Shown here: positions 27,499 through 35,966 of the stretch, piece after piece
Layout: each line of letters starts with the position of its first letter
Numbering within the stretch: position 1 is the first letter of the stretch
Assembly: GCF_003254645.1 (NCBI RefSeq)
Contig: NZ_PNFD01000006.1
Span: 34,968-98,967, forward strand
DNA from: Microbacterium suaedae
GTDB taxonomy: Bacteria > Actinomycetota > Actinomycetes > Actinomycetales > Microbacteriaceae
Length of the DNA stretch: 64,000 nt
Direction: 5' to 3'
Program-made: the position numbers and the translations under genes
The notes under the pieces: generated by a model
What the model was told of the DNA's origin: nothing
The model's input: the letters and a program-made list of their open reading frames with translations, nothing else
The model's database searches: none

Positions 27499-28289
27499 CG
27501 CTCCACGCCGAGGGCGTCTCGTGGCGGCGCGGCGGTTCGCTCGTCGTCGACGGGGTCACTCTTACGCCGCGCCCCGGCGAGACCGTCGGGCTGCTCGGTC
27601 CGAACGGATCCGGCAAGTCCTCCTTGCTGCGCCTGCTGCAGGGCGTCGCTCGACCCGATGCGGGCGTCGTCTCGCTCGACGGAGAGCCGATCGAGGCCCA
27701 GGGGAGACGCGCCGTCGCCCGGAAGGTCGCTGCGGTCACCCAGCACGCCGAGACCGACACCGACATCACGGTCTACGACGTCGTCCGTCTCGGCCGCACG
27801 CCGCACCGGACGCTGTGGGGAGGGGGCTCTCACGCGGATGAGCGCGCGATCCGCGACGCGCTTGATCGTGTGGACCTCGCCGACAGGGCCGACCGCCTGT
27901 GGCGCTCCCTGTCGGGAGGGGAGCGCCAGCGTGCGCACATCGCGCGGGCGCTCGCGCAGCAGCCGCACGAGCTTCTCCTGGACGAGCCGACGAATCACCT
28001 CGACATCCGACACCAGCTTGAGCTGCTTCACCTCGTCGCGAACCTGGACGTGACGAGCATCGTCGCCATCCACGACCTGAATCTGGCGGCGATGTTCTGC
28101 GACTCCGTCCTCGTCCTCGACCGCGGCCGCGCGGTCGCCGCGGGCTCGCCGCGGGAGGTCCTGACACCGCAGCTGATCAGGGACGTCTACGAGGTCGAAG
28201 CCGTGGTCTCGTGCGACGAGGCGACGGGCCGGGTCGCGATCTCCTTCGCGGCGCCGGCCCGCCTCCGAGCCGCGGCTCAGCCCACCTGA
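27495..28289 (+). CDS. Iron/siderophore-type ABC transporter ATPase
   Basis: 264 residues. Walker A GPNGSGKSS, signature LSGGERQR, Walker B ELLLDEPTNHLD and the switch His in VAIHDLNLA are complete. It energises the FecCD-type permease. The ATG at 27495 overlaps the permease stop (ATGA). The 3' end overlaps the convergent carboxyltransferase gene by 13 bp, so the two transcripts are partly antisense. Confidence 0.9.
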   Translation: MTLHAEGVSWRRGGSLVVDGVTLTPRPGETVGLLGPNGSGKSSLLRLLQGVARPDAGVVSLDGEPIEAQGRRAVARKVAAVTQHAETDTDITVYDVVRLGRTPHRTLWGGGSHADERAIRDALDRVDLADRADRLWRSLSGGERQRAHIARALAQQPHELLLDEPTNHLDIRHQLELLHLVANLDVTSIVAIHDLNLAAMFCDSVLVLDRGRAVAAGSPREVLTPQLIRDVYEVEAVVSCDEATGRVAISFAAPARLRAAAQPT

Positions 28290-29794
28290 CCCAGCCGCCG
28301 GTACCGCTCGTGGCGCAGCACGCGGCGGCGGTCGGCATGCATCAGCTGCAGCGACGCGAGCTCCTGGGCGATTGCATCGCCCAGGCGGATGCTGAACGCC
28401 TCCCGCTCCTCGGCCGCGTCAGGGCGCTCCGCGACGATCCGGTCGACGATGCCGGCGGCCTTGAGCCGTGCGGAGGAGACGCCCTGCTGTTCGGCGAGCT
28501 CCGGGGCGTGGGCCGTATCGCGGTGCACGATCGCGGAGGCTCCCTCGGGCGGAAGCGGCGACAGCCACGCGTGCTCGGCGGCGAGAGTGCGGTCGGCCGG
28601 CAGGATCGCGAGCGCTCCGCCGCCCGTGCCTTCGCCGAGGAGCACCGAGAGCGTGGCGCCCTGGTGCGTGGTGAGATCCGCGAGACAGCGCGCGATCTCA
28701 CTCGCGAGCCCGCCCTCCTCGGCCTCCTTCGAGAGCGCCGCGCCCGGAGTGTCGATCACCGTGACGAGGGGCAGTTTGAGCTCCTCAGAGAGGTGCATGG
28801 CGCGCCGGGCTGCACGAAGACCGCCGGGGCCAAGGGGCGCGTGGGCGCGCTGCGTGCGGCGATCCTGGCCGACGACGACGCACGGGATTCCGCCGAAGCG
28901 GGCGAGGCAGAGGGCGAGGCCCGGATCGCGCTCGCCCTGACCCGTGCCGGACAGCGGCACGACGTCTGTCGCGGCATGGCGCAGCAGCTGCCGCAGCCCG
29001 GGGCGACGCCGATCGCGCGTGCGCGTGATCGAGGCCCACGCATCGGTCGATCCGGGCGGATCCTCGTCGGCCGTTCCGGGCGCCGCGGCCCGCGCCGAGA
29101 GCGCGGCGTGCGTGGGGCGCTCGAGCAGGCGCAGCGTGCGGCGCACGACGTCGCGCAGACCGTCGGCCGGGAGCACGCCGTCGATGACGCCGTTCCGCGC
29201 GAGGTTTTCCGACGACTGCACGCCGTCCGGGAACTTCTCGCCGTAAAGCGCCTCGTACACGCGGGGCCCGAGAAAGCCGACGAGCGCACCGGGCTCGGCG
29301 ACCGTCACCTGCCCGAGGGATCCGAACGATGCGAGCGCGCCGCCCGTCGAGGGGTGCCGCAGGTACGTGAGATACGGAAGTCCCGCGTCCTGGTGGGCAG
29401 CGACGGCGGCCGCGATCTTGACCATCGCGACGAAGGCGACGGTTCCCTCCTGCATGCGCGTACCGCCCGATGCCGTCGACGCGAGAACGGGCAGTCCCTC
29501 AGCGGTGGCCCGCTCCATCGCGTCGACGAAGCGATTCGCCGCCGCGACGCCGACAGATCCGGCGAGGAACGCGAACTCGCAGGCGATGAGCACGACCCGG
29601 CGCCCGTCGATGAGCGCCTCGCCCGTGACGATCGACTCGTCGACGCCCGATTTCTCGGCGGCGGCCGCGAGCTCCGCGCGATACGCATCGCCGAGATCGG
29701 GCTCAGCGGGCTCGGCATCCCAGGAGCGATAGCTGCCGTCGTCCGCGATCAGCTCGATCAGCTCGGCTGCCGAGACGCGGCGTGCGCCGTTCAC
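28277..29794 (-). CDS. Fused acyl-CoA carboxyltransferase (beta plus alpha domains)
   Basis: 505 residues containing both crotonase-type halves of a biotin-dependent carboxyltransferase. The N-half has SGGTRMQEG and GGALASFGSLGQVTVAEPGA; the C-half has DTPGAALSKEAEEGG and GEGTGGGALAILPAD. The Zn-finger of bacterial AccD is absent. It would transfer CO2 from biotin to an acyl-CoA, but no biotin carboxylase or carrier protein is encoded nearby, so a partner must come from elsewhere. It is the last gene of the GntR-controlled operon, overlapping the CoA transferase by four bases, which suggests a CoA-ester step in that pathway. A housekeeping acetyl-CoA role is the alternative. Confidence 0.8.
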   Translation of the reverse strand: MNGARRVSAAELIELIADDGSYRSWDAEPAEPDLGDAYRAELAAAAEKSGVDESIVTGEALIDGRRVVLIACEFAFLAGSVGVAAANRFVDAMERATAEGLPVLASTASGGTRMQEGTVAFVAMVKIAAAVAAHQDAGLPYLTYLRHPSTGGALASFGSLGQVTVAEPGALVGFLGPRVYEALYGEKFPDGVQSSENLARNGVIDGVLPADGLRDVVRRTLRLLERPTHAALSARAAAPGTADEDPPGSTDAWASITRTRDRRRPGLRQLLRHAATDVVPLSGTGQGERDPGLALCLARFGGIPCVVVGQDRRTQRAHAPLGPGGLRAARRAMHLSEELKLPLVTVIDTPGAALSKEAEEGGLASEIARCLADLTTHQGATLSVLLGEGTGGGALAILPADRTLAAEHAWLSPLPPEGASAIVHRDTAHAPELAEQQGVSSARLKAAGIVDRIVAERPDAAEEREAFSIRLGDAIAQELASLQLMHADRRRVLRHERYRRLGQVG

Positions 29795-30984
29795 CGCGCC
29801 CCCTCGTCGTCCGCCGCGAGCCAGGCGCGGATCGCGTCGCCGTGCTGATCGAGCAAGGGCGGCGCCTGATGATCGTCCCGCACGCGCTCGTTCTCGCCGT
29901 CGCCGTCGAAGAATCGCAGCACCGGACCCGGCAGGCTGATGTTGCCGAGCGCCGCGTGATCGACGTCGACGACGAGCCCCTGCGAGCGCACCTGGTCCCA
30001 GGCGTACACCTCGTCGAGACTGCGCACCTTGCCGGCGGGGATCCCCGCGCCCGCGAGGCGTGCCAGGAGAGGCTCGGCGTCGTGGTCGGCGAACGCCGCC
30101 TCCACGAACGCGATCGTCTCGCCGCGATGCGCGACGCGCTCGGCGTTCGTCGCGAGGCCCGGTGCGCCCGCATCAAGACCGAACTCTGCGCAGAACGCCT
30201 GCCAGAGGCGGTCGCTTCCGACGCTGATCTGCACGGCGCCGTCGCGGCACCGGAAGAGGCCATACGGCGCGATCGAGGGGTGGTGATTCCCCTGCGCCTG
30301 AGGCGTCTCGCCCGCGACGGTCGCGCGTGTGCCCTGGAACGCGTGCACGCCGACGATCGACGACAGCAGGGAGGAGCGGACGACGCGGCCCGCTCCGGTC
30401 TTCTCCCGCTCGTAGAGCGCCGCGAGAACGCCGACGACCCCGTGGATCCCGCCGAGCAGATCGGCGATCGGCGTGCCGACGCGCTGCGGGTCGTCCGGCC
30501 CTGATCCCGTCAGCGACATCAGCCCCGCCTCGCCCTGCACGATCTGGTCGTATCCGGCGCGACCGCCCTCGGGGCCGTCGTGCCCGAATCCCGTGATCGA
30601 CAGCTGCACGAGACGCGGATTCAGCTCGGCGAGCGCCGCGGCGCCGAAGCCGAGGCGGTCCATGACACCGGTCCGGAAGTTCTCGATCACGACATCGGCG
30701 CGCGAGAGCAGCTCGGTCAGCACGGCGCGACCGTCGTCCGATTTCAGATCGAGCGCGATCGACTCCTTGTTGCGATTGCACGACAGGAAGTACGTCGAAT
30801 GCTCGGCGCCGTCGGATCCTTCGACGAAAGGCGGCCCCCATGATCGCGTGTCGTCGCCCGTACTCGGAGCCTCGACCTTGATCACCCGGGCCCCGAGGTC
30901 TCCGAGCATCTGCCCGGCGTGCGGGCCGGCCAGCGCCCGCGACAGGTCCACCACCAGCAGGCCGTCCAGCGATCCCTGCGTCAT
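29791..30984 (-). CDS. CaiB/BaiF (class III) CoA transferase
   Basis: 397 residues, the normal family size. Family motifs: LSRALAGPHAGQMLGDLGARVIKVE at the N-terminus, NRNKESIALDLKS and TPIADLLGG. It moves CoA between carboxylic acids. The segment where many relatives carry a catalytic Asp reads RVVRSSLLSSIVGV, without Asp or Glu, so catalysis may differ. The ATG at 30984 overlaps the hydroxylase stop (TGATG) and the stop overlaps the carboxyltransferase start. It probably activates an acid produced by the upstream hydroxylase. Confidence 0.85.
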   Translation of the reverse strand: MTQGSLDGLLVVDLSRALAGPHAGQMLGDLGARVIKVEAPSTGDDTRSWGPPFVEGSDGAEHSTYFLSCNRNKESIALDLKSDDGRAVLTELLSRADVVIENFRTGVMDRLGFGAAALAELNPRLVQLSITGFGHDGPEGGRAGYDQIVQGEAGLMSLTGSGPDDPQRVGTPIADLLGGIHGVVGVLAALYEREKTGAGRVVRSSLLSSIVGVHAFQGTRATVAGETPQAQGNHHPSIAPYGLFRCRDGAVQISVGSDRLWQAFCAEFGLDAGAPGLATNAERVAHRGETIAFVEAAFADHDAEPLLARLAGAGIPAGKVRSLDEVYAWDQVRSQGLVVDVDHAALGNISLPGPVLRFFDGDGENERVRDDHQAPPLLDQHGDAIRAWLAADDEGAR

Positions 30985-32627
30985 CACACTGCTCCCATCG
31001 TCGTCTGCAGCATTCGATCCAGCGCCGAGTATGCCCCGGCCGGTGCGTCGCCGCGCCACGCGACCATCTGATCGGGGCGCACGAGCACGATATCGGCGCC
31101 CCACAGCGCGCGGGCGCGTTCGCGCGCTGCGCCGCGCACGGTGACGGTCCGCACGTATCCGGAATCCGTCTCCGGCGGCTCGGGCGCCGCCTCGTCGAGT
31201 CTCACGATCGTGAACTCGGGGCCGAGAACGTCGTAGAGAGCGCGACCGTCGTCGAGCCAGAGGTGCGGCAGCAGATGACCGGGCGCGGCCGACGGCCGAT
31301 ACGTGACGGCGTCCGGTTCCGGGCCGCGATCTTCCGGCGCGTTCAGGGGGCTGTCGGGGTAGCTGTATCCGAGAACGAGGCCCTCGGCGTGGAACTCGGC
31401 GGCCTTGACCGCGAGGTTCTCGCGGGCGCGCTCCCGCGCCGCATCGCCGTCCGCGTCGGCCGCAGTGAGGGCCGGATCCGCAAACGTATACGCGAGGTGT
31501 CGCGTATTGTGCGCGGCGACGTCGATCATGCGCCGCGCCGCAGGCCGCCGCTCGGCCTCGTAAGTCTCGAGAAGATTCTCGCCGGCCCGTCCGTGATGCA
31601 CGGCGGCGATCTTCCACGAGAGGTTGAGGGCGTCGAGCACGCACGTGTTGAAGCCGTGTCCGCCGAACGGCGGGTTCAGGTGTGCGGCGTCGCCGACGAG
31701 GAACACCCGTCCCGTGCCGTACGACTCCGCGAGAAGCATGCGGGCGGTCCACGGATCCGTGCCGAGCACCTCGACGTCGAGGTCGTTGCCGACGCCCGCG
31801 AGGCGGCGCACGAGCCCCTCGGGGTCTGTGCACTCGTCGGGATCGACGCCCTGCACGATCGTCCACCAGAGCCCGTCGCGGTCGAGCTGGCCGATCATGC
31901 CGGACACCTCGCCGACCACCCAGAATTGCACGGCGGGGGCGAGGGCGACGCGGTCTGCGAGCTCGCGCGAACGGAAGACGACGTTGAAGTTCGGGCGCGG
32001 CGCCGACGTCCCCTCGAGGCGGATCCCGAGTGATTTGCGGACGGCCGAGGCGCCGCCGTCGGCGCCGACGAGGAAGTCGGCGCGGACGCGTGCCGTGTCG
32101 TCAGACGGATCCGCGTCGGTCGCCTCTACGATCGCGACGGGCGCGTCCGGATTCTCCACCGCGCGAACGCGGAGTCCGTAGGCGACCGTGACGAGCGGAT
32201 CCTCGTCGGCGGCATCGCGCAGCACGCGCTCGACCGTGGGCTGCGGCACCTGTTGGCCGGTCTCAGGCGCGTGCGCGAACCCGTCGCGGTACAGCTGGAA
32301 CGCGTGCCGGAAACGCCGCAGCTCGTAGCCGTCGAGGCCCGTGCAGAAGGCCACGTCTTCCGAATAGGCGGCGTCGAGGGGTGACGCCTGGCGCAGCCGC
32401 TCGGCGAGCCCCATCCCGCGCAGCAGCGTCATGGTGCGCGCGTTCGTCGTCTTCGCCCGCGGGCGATACGGATCCAACTCGATGCGGGGCTCGACCACGA
32501 GCGTGCGGATGCCGCGCCTCGCGAGGTCGAGCGCCATCATGAGGCCGGAAGGTCCGCCTCCCGCGATGAGGACCGGGACCTCCCGCGGGAGGTCGCTCAA
32601 TCGGGTCGTGGCAGTGGGGGCATTCAC
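30984..32627 (-). CDS. FAD-dependent aromatic-ring hydroxylase
   Basis: 547 residues, PheA/TfdB/MhpA family of group A flavin monooxygenases. FAD motifs: GGGPSGLMMALDLARRG (about 22-38), the DG motif in LVGADGGASAVR and the GD motif in VFLVGDAAHLNPPFGGHG. A degenerate thioredoxin-like C-terminal domain follows. These enzymes add oxygen to phenolic acids with NAD(P)H. The GTG start at 32627 overlaps the carrier-gene stop (GTGA). With the aromatic-acid carrier and FAH-family hydrolase around it, a phenolic substrate is likely, but which one is unknown. Confidence 0.85.
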   Translation of the reverse strand: MNAPTATTRLSDLPREVPVLIAGGGPSGLMMALDLARRGIRTLVVEPRIELDPYRPRAKTTNARTMTLLRGMGLAERLRQASPLDAAYSEDVAFCTGLDGYELRRFRHAFQLYRDGFAHAPETGQQVPQPTVERVLRDAADEDPLVTVAYGLRVRAVENPDAPVAIVEATDADPSDDTARVRADFLVGADGGASAVRKSLGIRLEGTSAPRPNFNVVFRSRELADRVALAPAVQFWVVGEVSGMIGQLDRDGLWWTIVQGVDPDECTDPEGLVRRLAGVGNDLDVEVLGTDPWTARMLLAESYGTGRVFLVGDAAHLNPPFGGHGFNTCVLDALNLSWKIAAVHHGRAGENLLETYEAERRPAARRMIDVAAHNTRHLAYTFADPALTAADADGDAARERARENLAVKAAEFHAEGLVLGYSYPDSPLNAPEDRGPEPDAVTYRPSAAPGHLLPHLWLDDGRALYDVLGPEFTIVRLDEAAPEPPETDSGYVRTVTVRGAARERARALWGADIVLVRPDQMVAWRGDAPAGAYSALDRMLQTTMGAV

Positions 32628-33913
32628 GTGTGCGCGGCCTTTCGCCGTCGGGGCAGGAGAAGGGTGACGACGACGCCGATCGCCGCCGGGATTCCGAAGG
32701 CGAGGGCGGCCGAGGCTGCGGCGCCCTCGTTGGCGATCACGAGGGATCCATACGTCGGGCCCGCGATCGCGCCGATGCGTCCGATGCCGAGAGCCCAACC
32801 GAGCCCGGTGGCGCGCATCTCGCCCGGGTAGTACTGGGCGACGTGATCGTTGATCATGTTCTGGGTGCCCATGCCGCCGAATCCGGCGAGCACGACCGCG
32901 ACGATGAGTGCACCGCCGCTCACACCGAGGAGGATGGCGCCGAGGGCCATCGTCGCGGAAAGGAAGCCGAGCCCCATGACGAGCTTCGGCGAGGTCCGCT
33001 GGCTGACGAAGGAGCCGATGATGGTGCCGCTGATCGCGCCGATCGAGTACCAGATCAGGAACGAAATGGCGGCGCTCGTGCCGAATCCGGACTCGCGCAT
33101 GATCTCGGGCAGCCAGGTGGTGAGGCCGAAGATGGTGAGCAGGCTGATGATGCAGGCCACCCAGATGAGCGCGGTGGCACCAGCCATCCCGTCACCGAAC
33201 AAAGCACCGACGCGGCCGGCGGTTCGCACGGCGCGCGTCGTCTGCGCCTCCTCGGGCAGGCCGTATCGTGCGGCGATCCGCGCTGCGTCCTCCGCTCGCC
33301 CTTGCGAGCGCAGGAAGCTCGGAGACTCTGGCACAGCCTTCAGCAGGAACGGAACGAGGAGCAGGGCGAGCCCGCCGAGCGCGTAGACGGGGCGCACGCC
33401 GAACTGCGGGAGCAGGTTCATCGACGCGGTCGCGGCCAGGAGGAGACCGACGGCGGGTGCCGTCAGTACGAGTCCGACCGCGATCGACTTCCGCGCGGGC
33501 GCCGCGAACTCGTTCGCCACGGAGACGGCCACGGGGAGGAGCCCGCCGATGCCGAGGCACGCGAGAAAGCGGAACACCGCGAACCACGTGAAGTCGGGCG
33601 CCGCCGCGCACGCCAGCATGAACACCGAGAAGGTGATCACGGCGGCGGCGAGCATGCGCGGGCGGCCGATGCGATCGGAGAGCATGCCGCCCCCGAGAGA
33701 GCCGATGAGCATGCCGACGAGGGCGACGGATCCGACGACGCCCGCCTGCTGCGGCGTGACGCCCCAGTTGTCCGGGCCGAGGAATCCGGGAAGCGTGGCG
33801 CCGTAGACAGCGAGGTCGTACCCGTCGCCCACGATCGCGAGCCAGCAGAGGAGGAAGATGCCCAGCGACGACTTCTTCGTCATCCCGGTGCCGAGAGTGG
33901 ATGCAGTGCTCAA
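32624..33913 (-). CDS. Aromatic-acid:H+ symporter (AAHS-type MFS carrier)
   Basis: 429 residues with 12 predicted helices. The helix-1 motif GDGYDLAVYG and SDRIGRPRML between helices 2 and 3 are typical of PcaK/BenK/MhpT aromatic-acid carriers. It should import the substrate of the following hydroxylase. The assumed start is a TTG at 33913 with a weak ribosome site; an ATG at 33883 ten codons on is an alternative. It lies 23 bp after the DUF3500 gene. Confidence 0.85.
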   Translation of the reverse strand: MSTASTLGTGMTKKSSLGIFLLCWLAIVGDGYDLAVYGATLPGFLGPDNWGVTPQQAGVVGSVALVGMLIGSLGGGMLSDRIGRPRMLAAAVITFSVFMLACAAAPDFTWFAVFRFLACLGIGGLLPVAVSVANEFAAPARKSIAVGLVLTAPAVGLLLAATASMNLLPQFGVRPVYALGGLALLLVPFLLKAVPESPSFLRSQGRAEDAARIAARYGLPEEAQTTRAVRTAGRVGALFGDGMAGATALIWVACIISLLTIFGLTTWLPEIMRESGFGTSAAISFLIWYSIGAISGTIIGSFVSQRTSPKLVMGLGFLSATMALGAILLGVSGGALIVAVVLAGFGGMGTQNMINDHVAQYYPGEMRATGLGWALGIGRIGAIAGPTYGSLVIANEGAAASAALAFGIPAAIGVVVTLLLPRRRKAAHT

Positions 33914-33936
33914 CGTCGAGCTCTTTCTTTCGTGCG

Positions 33937-35163
33937 CTATCGCGCGTGGCCGGCCTGACGCACGAGAGAACGGCCGTAGTCATTGCCGTTCGGGGTGCGC
34001 AGGACGGTGTGGATGTGGAAGGGCTGCGGGGAGTCGTTCGTGAGGAAAACCCCGCAGTGGTGGTCGATCTCGGCGATCACGACGGGGCTCTGCACGCGGC
34101 AGTAGTACGGATCGTCGTCGCCGGTTCCGCCGATCCAGGAGAACCAGGAATCGTCGAGGTGGGCGCGGATCTCAGCCAGGCGCAGGCGCGCTGGGCCGTC
34201 GGGGAGGATCGACACGAAATCGGCGAGGAACGCCATCACGGCCTCCTGGGCCGGGTCCGACATCTCGCCCACGCGCACGCCCTCGTAGGGGATGACGCGA
34301 TTGTCCTGAAACGCGCCGGCCAGGTGGCGCTCATCGCCCGGGTGCAGGCGCCCCGGCGGCAGCTCGGTCATGCTCTCGTGGGTGACCGCGTCCGCGCGCT
34401 GCTCGTCCGAGAGCTCGCTCATGATCCGTCGCCCGAGCGCAATCCGTTCGGTGAAGGCGGTCGTTCCGGCATGCGGGCCCGCGTCGATCTCGTTCGGCTC
34501 GGCGCCGAGAAAGACGGGGGAGACGACCATCTGGCCGCCGACGACGACACAGTTCACGGCGCAGTGATGCCCGAAGAGCTGCCATCCCCACGGCTCTTCG
34601 GTGCCCGGAGTGCCGAAGATCGACGCGTTGTAGGAGAACTCGTTCATGATTCCCGGCAGGCCGACGACGTCGCCCAGGAAGCCGTTGATGCGCATCATGG
34701 TGCGCACATCTTCGGCGCCGCGCGCGCTGAGGCTGGCGTCGACGAGGGTGAGGAATGCCTCGCGCACCGGTGCGGGCTGGAACTCGAGGCGCAGGCCGGT
34801 GTCGAACTGCAGGAACTCCGGGTTCGCCCAGTGCTGCCACTCCTGCGAGTCGATCGGATAGAGGATGCGCGCACGAGACTCGTCGTCGAGCAGCCCGAGA
34901 AGATCTTCGGCCGCGGCCGTCATCTCCGCGACGGGAGCGGCGTCCTCGGGGGCGGGCGTGCGCAGCTCGTAGAGATCCGGGAGGAGCGTGCCGTCCGAGG
35001 TGACGCCCGAGAACGGTTCGTCATAAAGACGCTTCCAGCCGTCGATGAGGTCGCCCGTGAAGTCGTCGTGGCGCGCGACGGGCGCGTACGAATAGGCGTC
35101 GAGGCCCGTGAGCTCGGCGATGCGCGGATGATCGGGCGGGAACAGGTGCTCGCGGAAACTCAT
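33937..35163 (-). CDS. DUF3500 protein of unknown function
   Basis: 408 residues covering a full DUF3500 domain. No signal peptide or lipobox is visible, so it looks cytoplasmic. Conserved-looking segments include LFGHHCAVNCVV and PYYCRVQSPVVIAEIDHHCGVF with several His and Cys residues, and a C-terminal PFHIHTVLRTPNGNDYG. These could bind a metal, but no activity is established. The ATG at 35163 overlaps the regulator stop (ATGA), placing it firmly in the catabolic operon, where it may be an enzyme of the pathway. Confidence 0.75.
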   Translation of the reverse strand: MSFREHLFPPDHPRIAELTGLDAYSYAPVARHDDFTGDLIDGWKRLYDEPFSGVTSDGTLLPDLYELRTPAPEDAAPVAEMTAAAEDLLGLLDDESRARILYPIDSQEWQHWANPEFLQFDTGLRLEFQPAPVREAFLTLVDASLSARGAEDVRTMMRINGFLGDVVGLPGIMNEFSYNASIFGTPGTEEPWGWQLFGHHCAVNCVVVGGQMVVSPVFLGAEPNEIDAGPHAGTTAFTERIALGRRIMSELSDEQRADAVTHESMTELPPGRLHPGDERHLAGAFQDNRVIPYEGVRVGEMSDPAQEAVMAFLADFVSILPDGPARLRLAEIRAHLDDSWFSWIGGTGDDDPYYCRVQSPVVIAEIDHHCGVFLTNDSPQPFHIHTVLRTPNGNDYGRSLVRQAGHAR

Positions 35164-35879
35164 CGTGTCTCCTCGTCGGTGCCGTGATTGTGCGCGCGCA
35201 CGGCCCGGCGGATCCCGTCGGGATCGCGGTTCGCGATCGCCTCGACGAGCTCGCGGTGCACGCCGGCGCGGCCCGAGATGTAGGCGGACTCGCGGTCAGA
35301 GTCGCCGTAGGCCGGCTCGGAGCGCTCGAGGTAGCCGAGGCAGCTGATGTATACCGCGCTCATCATCGTGTTGGGGGAGAGGCCTGCGATGAGCTCGTGC
35401 AGTCGCCAGTTGCGGCGGATGAATTCCTCGTAACCGATGCCCGGCTCGGCCATCTCCTGCGCGGCCGCGCGGAGCATCGCGGCGTCTGACTCGGTGCACT
35501 GCTCGGCGGCGCCGAGCGCGATCGGCTCTTCGAGGGTCTCGCGCAGCTGGATCGCGTCGCGGACGGAATCGGCGGATCCCTGCGCCGTGAGGAGCGTGTG
35601 GCGCATGCGCACGACGGGGGTCTCGGCGGCGATGAACAGCCCGCCGCCGCGACCGGGACGGATCTCGAGCACGCCGCGCTCGCGCAGCAGTCGGACGGCC
35701 TCGCTGACGGTCGTGCGGGCAAAGCCGACTTCGTCGCGGATCTCGTCGAGCGTTCCGAGCCGGTCTCCTGACCGTAGGCCGCGCTCCCGAATATGCGTGA
35801 GGAGCGTGTCGGCAAGCTGGTCGGCGCGCGAGCGCGGCGCCGCCACAGAGAGGCGGTCGAGATGCGACGTCGATGTCAT
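35160..35879 (-). CDS. GntR-family (FadR-type) regulator of the catabolic operon
   Basis: 239 residues: a winged helix-turn-helix (about 20-85, with GTLDEIRDEVGFARTTVSEAVRLLRERG) and an all-helical FCD effector domain (about 95-230). It is the first gene of the minus-strand operon and divergent from the FAH-family hydrolase, so it most likely controls both units from the 88-bp gap between them. The ATG at 35879 is chosen; a GTG three codons upstream (35888) is possible. Confidence 0.88.
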   Translation of the reverse strand: MTSTSHLDRLSVAAPRSRADQLADTLLTHIRERGLRSGDRLGTLDEIRDEVGFARTTVSEAVRLLRERGVLEIRPGRGGGLFIAAETPVVRMRHTLLTAQGSADSVRDAIQLRETLEEPIALGAAEQCTESDAAMLRAAAQEMAEPGIGYEEFIRRNWRLHELIAGLSPNTMMSAVYISCLGYLERSEPAYGDSDRESAYISGRAGVHRELVEAIANRDPDGIRRAVRAHNHGTDEETR

Positions 35880-35902
35880 GTCGAACACTATAGGCACATA
35901 AG

Positions 35903-35920
35903 GTATGAATGTTTCAATAC
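35903..35920. promoter_or_regulatory. Candidate GntR operator
   Basis: GTATGAATGTTTCAATAC carries GTAT/ATAC inverted arms in an unusually AT-rich patch, halfway between the divergent GntR and FAH genes. The position and palindromic form suit a FadR-type dimer. The inner bases are only partly symmetric. Confidence 0.5.
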
Positions 35921-35966
35921 TTTGTCCGCGCTGTGGCGCAGACACCCTGAGTGACGAGGAGGTCCC

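Noticed and set aside
25815..28073. 752-codon antisense frame over the iron importer
   Set aside because: Arg/Ser/Pro-rich shadow of three well-conserved transporter genes.
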